Of a stretch of 64,000 bases of DNA, positions 60,159-64,000 are shown in pieces. Position numbers and translations under genes: made by a program. This DNA comes from VFMC01 sp037130535 (GTDB lineage Bacteria > Actinomycetota > Acidimicrobiia > Acidimicrobiales > Ilumatobacteraceae): contig JBAXSU010000002.1 of assembly GCA_037130535.1 (NCBI GenBank), positions 3,293 to 67,292 on the forward strand. Reading direction: 5' to 3'. The first letter of the stretch is position 1, and each line of letters starts with the position of its first letter. The notes below the pieces were generated by a model. The model was not told where the DNA came from and made no database searches. It saw only the letters and a program-made list of their open reading frames with translations.

Positions 60159-61658
60159 ATGGCCGACCAACCGAACATCCTGATCATCTGGGGCGACGAC
60201 ATCGGCATCTCGAACCTGTCGTGTTACAGCGACGGGGTGATGGGGTACCGCACTACCAACATCGACCGCATCGCCGCCGAGGGTGCCCGGTTCACCGACT
60301 ACTACGGCGAGCAGAGCTGCACCGCCGGGCGCGCCGCATTCGTGACCGGCCAGAACCCGTACCGCACCGGTCTCACCAAGGTGGGCATGCCTGGCGCGCC
60401 GATCGGCCTGCGCGACACCGATCCCACCATCGCCCGGGCGTTGCGGGCCAACGGCTACGCCACCGGGCAGTTCGGCAAGAACCACCTGGGCGACCGCGAC
60501 GAGTTCTTGCCCACCATGCACGGCTTCGACGAGTTCTTCGGCAACCTCTACCACCTCAACGCCGAGGAGGAGCCCGAACAGCGCGACTACCCGAGCGAGA
60601 GCGACTTCCCCAACTTCCGCCAGCGCTTCGGCCCCCGTGGCGTCATCCACTCGTGGGCCAACCCCGACGGCACCCAACGCATCGAAGACACCGGACCGCT
60701 CACCAAGAAGCGGATGGAAACCTGCGACGAAGAGTTCCGCGACGCGGCGATCGACTTCATCCGTCGTCAGCACGACGCCGACAAGCCGTTCTTCGTGTGG
60801 TTCAACAGCACTCACATGCACTTCCGCACGCACGGCAAGCCCGAGAGCAAGGGCCGCGCCGGCCGCTGGCAGTCGGAGTACCACGACACGATGCTCGACC
60901 ACGACGACGTGGTGGGCGACCTGCTCGACGCGCTCGACGAGATGGGCCTGAGCGAGAACACGATCGTCGTGTATTCCACCGACAACGGCCCGCACATGAA
61001 CACCTGGCCCGACGCCGGGATGACCCCGTTTCGCAGTGAGAAGAACTCGAACTGGGAGGGTGCCTACCGTGTGCCGTGCCTGGTGCGCTGGCCCGGCCAT
61101 ATCCAGGCCGGCACAGTGCTGAACGGCATCATCAGCCACAACGACTGGTTCCCCACCCTGCTGGCGGCAGCCGGCGTCACCGACATCGTCGATCAACTGA
61201 GGGTCGGTGGCGAGTTGGAGGGCAAGCACTTCAAGGTGCACCTCGACGGCCACAACCAACTGCCGTACCTCACCGGTGAGGTGGACCAGAGCCCACGGCA
61301 GTTCTTCTTCTACGTCTCCGACGACGGCGACCTCACCGCAATGCGGTTCGACAACTGGAAGATCGTGTTCCTCGAACAGCGGGCAACCGGCACGCTGAAC
61401 ATCTGGGCCGAGCCGTACACCCACCTACGCGTACCGAAGTTCTTCAACCTGCGCACCGACCCGTACGAACGTGCCGACATCACCTCGAACACCTACTACG
61501 ACTGGTTGCTCGACCACGCCTGGTTGGCGGTGCCGGCGCAGGCATTCGCAGCACAGATGCTGGCGAGCCTGGTCGAGTTCCCGCCCAGCCAGAAGCCGGC
61601 CAGCTTCACCATCGAACAGGTGGTGGCCAAGTTGACGTCGGGTATGCCCAGCGCGTGA
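60159..61658 (+). CDS. Formylglycine-dependent sulfatase
   Basis: A 499-residue type I sulfatase. NILIIWGDDIG supplies metal-binding Asp residues (about 13-14). SCTAGRAAFVTG (C54, R58) is the motif in which Cys is oxidised to formylglycine, here CxAxR instead of the commoner CxPSR. GKNHLGD and STDNGPH add the other active-site residues. No signal peptide is seen, so it is probably cytoplasmic. It would hydrolyse a sulfate (or phosphonate) ester. ATG 60159 follows GGAGGA. Its stop overlaps the start of the maturase gene. Confidence 0.9.
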   Translation: MADQPNILIIWGDDIGISNLSCYSDGVMGYRTTNIDRIAAEGARFTDYYGEQSCTAGRAAFVTGQNPYRTGLTKVGMPGAPIGLRDTDPTIARALRANGYATGQFGKNHLGDRDEFLPTMHGFDEFFGNLYHLNAEEEPEQRDYPSESDFPNFRQRFGPRGVIHSWANPDGTQRIEDTGPLTKKRMETCDEEFRDAAIDFIRRQHDADKPFFVWFNSTHMHFRTHGKPESKGRAGRWQSEYHDTMLDHDDVVGDLLDALDEMGLSENTIVVYSTDNGPHMNTWPDAGMTPFRSEKNSNWEGAYRVPCLVRWPGHIQAGTVLNGIISHNDWFPTLLAAAGVTDIVDQLRVGGELEGKHFKVHLDGHNQLPYLTGEVDQSPRQFFFYVSDDGDLTAMRFDNWKIVFLEQRATGTLNIWAEPYTHLRVPKFFNLRTDPYERADITSNTYYDWLLDHAWLAVPAQAFAAQMLASLVEFPPSQKPASFTIEQVVAKLTSGMPSA

Positions 61659-62668
61659 ACGAGACCGCGTCGAGCAACCCGACCGCGCCGGGTGGGGCGA
61701 CCCCGCCTCATCCGAGTGCCGTCTGGGTGCCCGGCGGCATGTTCACGATGGGCTCCGACCGGCACTACCCAGAGGAGGCGCCAGCCCATCGGGTGCGAGT
61801 CGACGGCTTTGTGATCGCCCGCTTCCCGGTGACCAGTGCCGAGTTCGCCGAGTTCGTCGCGACCACCGGGTACGTCACCGTGGCCGAACGCCCACTCGAC
61901 CCTGCCGAGTACCCGGGGGCACCGGCCGAGAACCTGGCACCCGGATCATTGGTGTTCACCCCGACCCCCGGCCCGGTCGACCTGCGGCATCTCAGTCAGT
62001 GGTGGACCTGGACGCCGGGAGCGTCGTGGCGACACCCCGAGGGACCGCGCAGCACACTCGACGACCGCGACGATCACCCCGTGGTGCACGTCGCCCACGA
62101 AGATGCTGCGGCCTATGCCGACTGGCGAGGCGGAGCGCTACCCACTGAGGCCGAGTGGGAGTTCGCGGCCCGGGGTGGGTTGGAGGGAGCCGAGTTCACC
62201 TGGGGCGACGAGCGCCGGCCCGGCGGCCGGATCATGGCGAACACCTGGGACGGGCCCGACTTCCCGTGGCGCAACACCGGTGACGACGGCTGGGAGCGAA
62301 CGTCGCCGGTGGGTGCCTTCCCGGCCAACGGCTACGGGCTGCACGATATGGCGGGCAACGTGTGGGAGTGGACCGACGACTGGTACACGAGCCGGCACCC
62401 TGCCGACGCCGAGAAGCCCTGCTGTGTGCCCGACAACCCGCGGGGCGGCAGCGTGGATGGCAGCTTCGACCCGTCGCAGCCGCAGTTCCGCATCCCGCGC
62501 AAGGTGATCAAGGGTGGTTCGCACCTGTGCGCCGACAGCTACTGCATGCGGTACCGTCCGGCGGCCCGGCGCCCACAGATGATCGACACCGGAATGAGCC
62601 ACGTCGGCTTCCGTGTGGTGTGGCGGCCCGCGACGACAAACGACCGACCGGGGGAGCACCCACGATGA
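61655..62668 (+). CDS. Formylglycine-generating enzyme (SUMF1/FGE family)
   Basis: A 337-residue FGE-sulfatase fold protein: VWVPGGMFTMGSDRHYPEEAPAHRVRVDGFVIARFPVTSAEF at the start, GALPTEAEWEFAARGG in the middle, GLHDMAGNVWEWTDDWY, and the active-site pair C292/C297 in GGSHLCADSYC, which binds copper in aerobic FGE. It should convert C54 of the neighbouring sulfatase to formylglycine. GTG 61655 overlaps the sulfatase stop, and its own stop overlaps the HAD gene, so all three are coupled. Confidence 0.92.
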   Translation: MNETASSNPTAPGGATPPHPSAVWVPGGMFTMGSDRHYPEEAPAHRVRVDGFVIARFPVTSAEFAEFVATTGYVTVAERPLDPAEYPGAPAENLAPGSLVFTPTPGPVDLRHLSQWWTWTPGASWRHPEGPRSTLDDRDDHPVVHVAHEDAAAYADWRGGALPTEAEWEFAARGGLEGAEFTWGDERRPGGRIMANTWDGPDFPWRNTGDDGWERTSPVGAFPANGYGLHDMAGNVWEWTDDWYTSRHPADAEKPCCVPDNPRGGSVDGSFDPSQPQFRIPRKVIKGGSHLCADSYCMRYRPAARRPQMIDTGMSHVGFRVVWRPATTNDRPGEHPR

Positions 62669-63588
62669 CCCGTTCTGATCTCGCCCTGCCGTCGTGGCGT
62701 GAGGGCACCACCCGCGACGCGCTGCTGACCTTCCTGGAAGCCTCGGCATCGCTCGCCCCCGACGATCGAGTGGCCACGTTCGACAACGACGGCACGCTGT
62801 GGTGCGAGCGGCCTGCCTATCTGCAGCTCCTGTTCTTCGTCGATGCCCTGCAGCGAGCAGCCGAGCTCGATCCGTCGTTGCGAGCTCGGCCGGAGTTCGC
62901 TGCGGTGCTGAGTAACGACCAGGCGGCGATCGGTGAGTTGGGCCTGGCGCGGGTGGGCATGGCGTTGAACGGCCTGTTCGCCGGGCTGACACCCGAGGCG
63001 TTCAGCGCTGCGGCTCGCGAGTTCGTCGACCGTGCGGTGCACCCGGTGCTCGGACTGCCGGCGCGCCGTACCGTGTACCAGCCGATGCTCGAGTTGATCG
63101 ACGCGCTGCGCGAGCACGGATTTTCGGTGTTCGTGGTGAGTGGCGGCGGCACCGAGTTCGTGCGGGCGGTGAGCCATGACCTGTACGGGGTGCCGCCCGA
63201 GGGAGTGGTGGGAACCCTGGTGCAGCACGAGATGGTGCGGCGTGCCGACGGGGGCCCCGAACTGCGGCGCACGAACTTGCTCGACGGCGATGCCAACGAG
63301 GGGGTGGCCAAGGTGACCCGCATCCAGAGCCACCTCGGCCGCCGCCCGGTCTTTGCAGCTGGGAACTCCGGTGGCGACCGCGAGATGCTCGAGTGGGCCA
63401 CCTCGGGCGAGGGCCCGTCGCTGGCGCTGGTGATCGACCACGACGATGCCGAGCGCGAGTTCGCGTACCAGGGCCGCGCCGAGAGCTTCGCTGAAGCCGA
63501 GGCGATCACCGAGGTGGCAGCCCGGCTCGGCTGGACCGTGGCGAGCATCGCCAACGACTGGGCGACCGTGTTCTCCTCTGCCGATTGA
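62665..63588 (+). CDS. HAD-superfamily phosphatase-like hydrolase
   Basis: A 307-residue HAD hydrolase. The nucleophile motif is ATFDNDGTLW (D40, D42). FVVSGGG is motif II, the Lys of motif III is probably in GVAKVTRI, and GNSGGDREML supplies the final acidic residues. Such enzymes hydrolyse phosphate monoesters (phosphoserine phosphatase-like). It is the third gene of the sulfatase-FGE operon, joined as ATGA. Its role there is unclear: it may act on a phosphorylated or sulfated intermediate. Confidence 0.85.
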   Translation: MTRSDLALPSWREGTTRDALLTFLEASASLAPDDRVATFDNDGTLWCERPAYLQLLFFVDALQRAAELDPSLRARPEFAAVLSNDQAAIGELGLARVGMALNGLFAGLTPEAFSAAAREFVDRAVHPVLGLPARRTVYQPMLELIDALREHGFSVFVVSGGGTEFVRAVSHDLYGVPPEGVVGTLVQHEMVRRADGGPELRRTNLLDGDANEGVAKVTRIQSHLGRRPVFAAGNSGGDREMLEWATSGEGPSLALVIDHDDAEREFAYQGRAESFAEAEAITEVAARLGWTVASIANDWATVFSSAD

Positions 63589-63620
63589 ACCCACTCGGAG
63601 GAGGACGCGCTGCGCCGGCC

Positions 63621-64000
63621 TCACGCCCACTGTTCGCATGGCGGCCCGGTGGTCATGAGCAGGGTGCCGTCGCGTGCGCGGACGGTGATGGCCCGGTCGG
63701 TGCCCATGGTGAGTTGCCATTGTTCGGCGTGGAGTCGGTCGTGGTGGTGTCGGCACAGTGGGAGCAGGTTGGCGAGGTCGGTGTGTCCGCCGTGTTCCCA
63801 GTAGTGGATGTGGTGGGCTTCGGTGATGGAGACATGCCGGCTGCAGCCAGGTATCGCGCAGTGTCGGTACATGGCCCGGAGGGCTCGTCGTTGTCGGATG
63901 CTGGCGTGGCGTCGGTTGCGGCCGTGGTCGAGCCCCACCGGCCGCGTGAGTGACTGGACGATCTGGTCGTAGGTGGGGACCGGGTCGCCCTGGGTGATGA
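63621..64000 (-). CDS. HNH endonuclease domain protein (DUF222-type), 5' end outside window
   Basis: The frame runs off the window edge; only the C-terminal 126 residues are visible. They contain an HNH nuclease core CAIPGCSRHVSITEAHHIHYWEHGG, then TDLANLLPLCRHHHDRLH, with Cys/His zinc ligands, as in the actinobacterial 13E12-repeat/DUF222 family. These genes are often multicopy and of unknown role, possibly mobile. A start at 63938 (GTG) is in frame but internal. Confidence 0.85.
   Translation of the reverse strand, partial: ITQGDPVPTYDQIVQSLTRPVGLDHGRNRRHASIRQRRALRAMYRHCAIPGCSRHVSITEAHHIHYWEHGGHTDLANLLPLCRHHHDRLHAEQWQLTMGTDRAITVRARDGTLLMTTGPPCEQWA

Overview
This is a GC-rich actinobacterial chromosome segment around the replication origin. 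Gene order places it confidently in the Actinomycetota: rpmH-rnpA-yidD-yidC-jag-rsmG-parA-parB runs one way, and dnaA-dnaN-recF-dciA-gyrB-gyrA-DUF3566 the other. Further out come a peptidoglycan-binding protein, trxA, trxB, an ECF sigma/anti-sigma pair, a DUF6049 protein, pcnA, DUF5318, rpsF-ssb-rpsR-rplI and dnaB, an order largely collinear with Mycobacterium tuberculosis. Two luciferase-like flavin/F420 enzymes, the lack of whiB genes here, and several gene insertions suggest an Acidimicrobiia (Ilumatobacter-like) organism. That genus-level placement is inference.

Layout. 1-6.9 kb: the end of a kinase-aminotransferase fusion, a second class III aminotransferase, AlkB-like dioxygenase, SpoU methyltransferase, a UPF0114 membrane protein and an OafA-type acyltransferase. 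6.9-7.6 kb: a ParDE toxin-antitoxin pair and tRNA-Ala. 7.6-23.3 kb: an accessory catabolic and transport block holding a sugar isomerase/kinase pair, two luciferase-like oxidoreductases, an exporter, a D-aminoacylase-like amidohydrolase, a molybdopterin oxidoreductase, an MgtE-N/CBS protein and DUF1003. 23.3-39.4 kb: tRNA-Ile and the origin core. 39.5-50.8 kb: the parB-to-pcnA envelope and redox block. 50.8-56 kb: DUF5318, a DinB protein, ribosomal proteins, ssb and dnaB. 56-64 kb: a SulP transporter, a LuxR-type LAL regulator, a sulfatase/FGE/HAD operon and the edge of an HNH endonuclease gene.

How it works together. DnaA boxes flank dnaA and recur after parB and, in degenerate form, before dnaB. 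Two perfect parS sites sit between rsmG and parAB for chromosome segregation. Neither tRNA gene encodes CCA, so the nucleotidyltransferase at 49.4 kb is needed to finish them. The sulfatase has a formylglycine-type active site and its maturase is translationally coupled downstream.

Two expression habits stand out. Many single genes have a TANNNT -10 hexamer only 6-9 nt before the start codon, so they are probably leaderless. Many operon junctions are 4-nt NTGA overlaps, apparently using ATG, GTG, TTG and even CTG as the re-initiation codon. No gene-free gap exceeds 300 bases. No CRISPR array, prophage, insertion sequence, rRNA gene or intein was seen.
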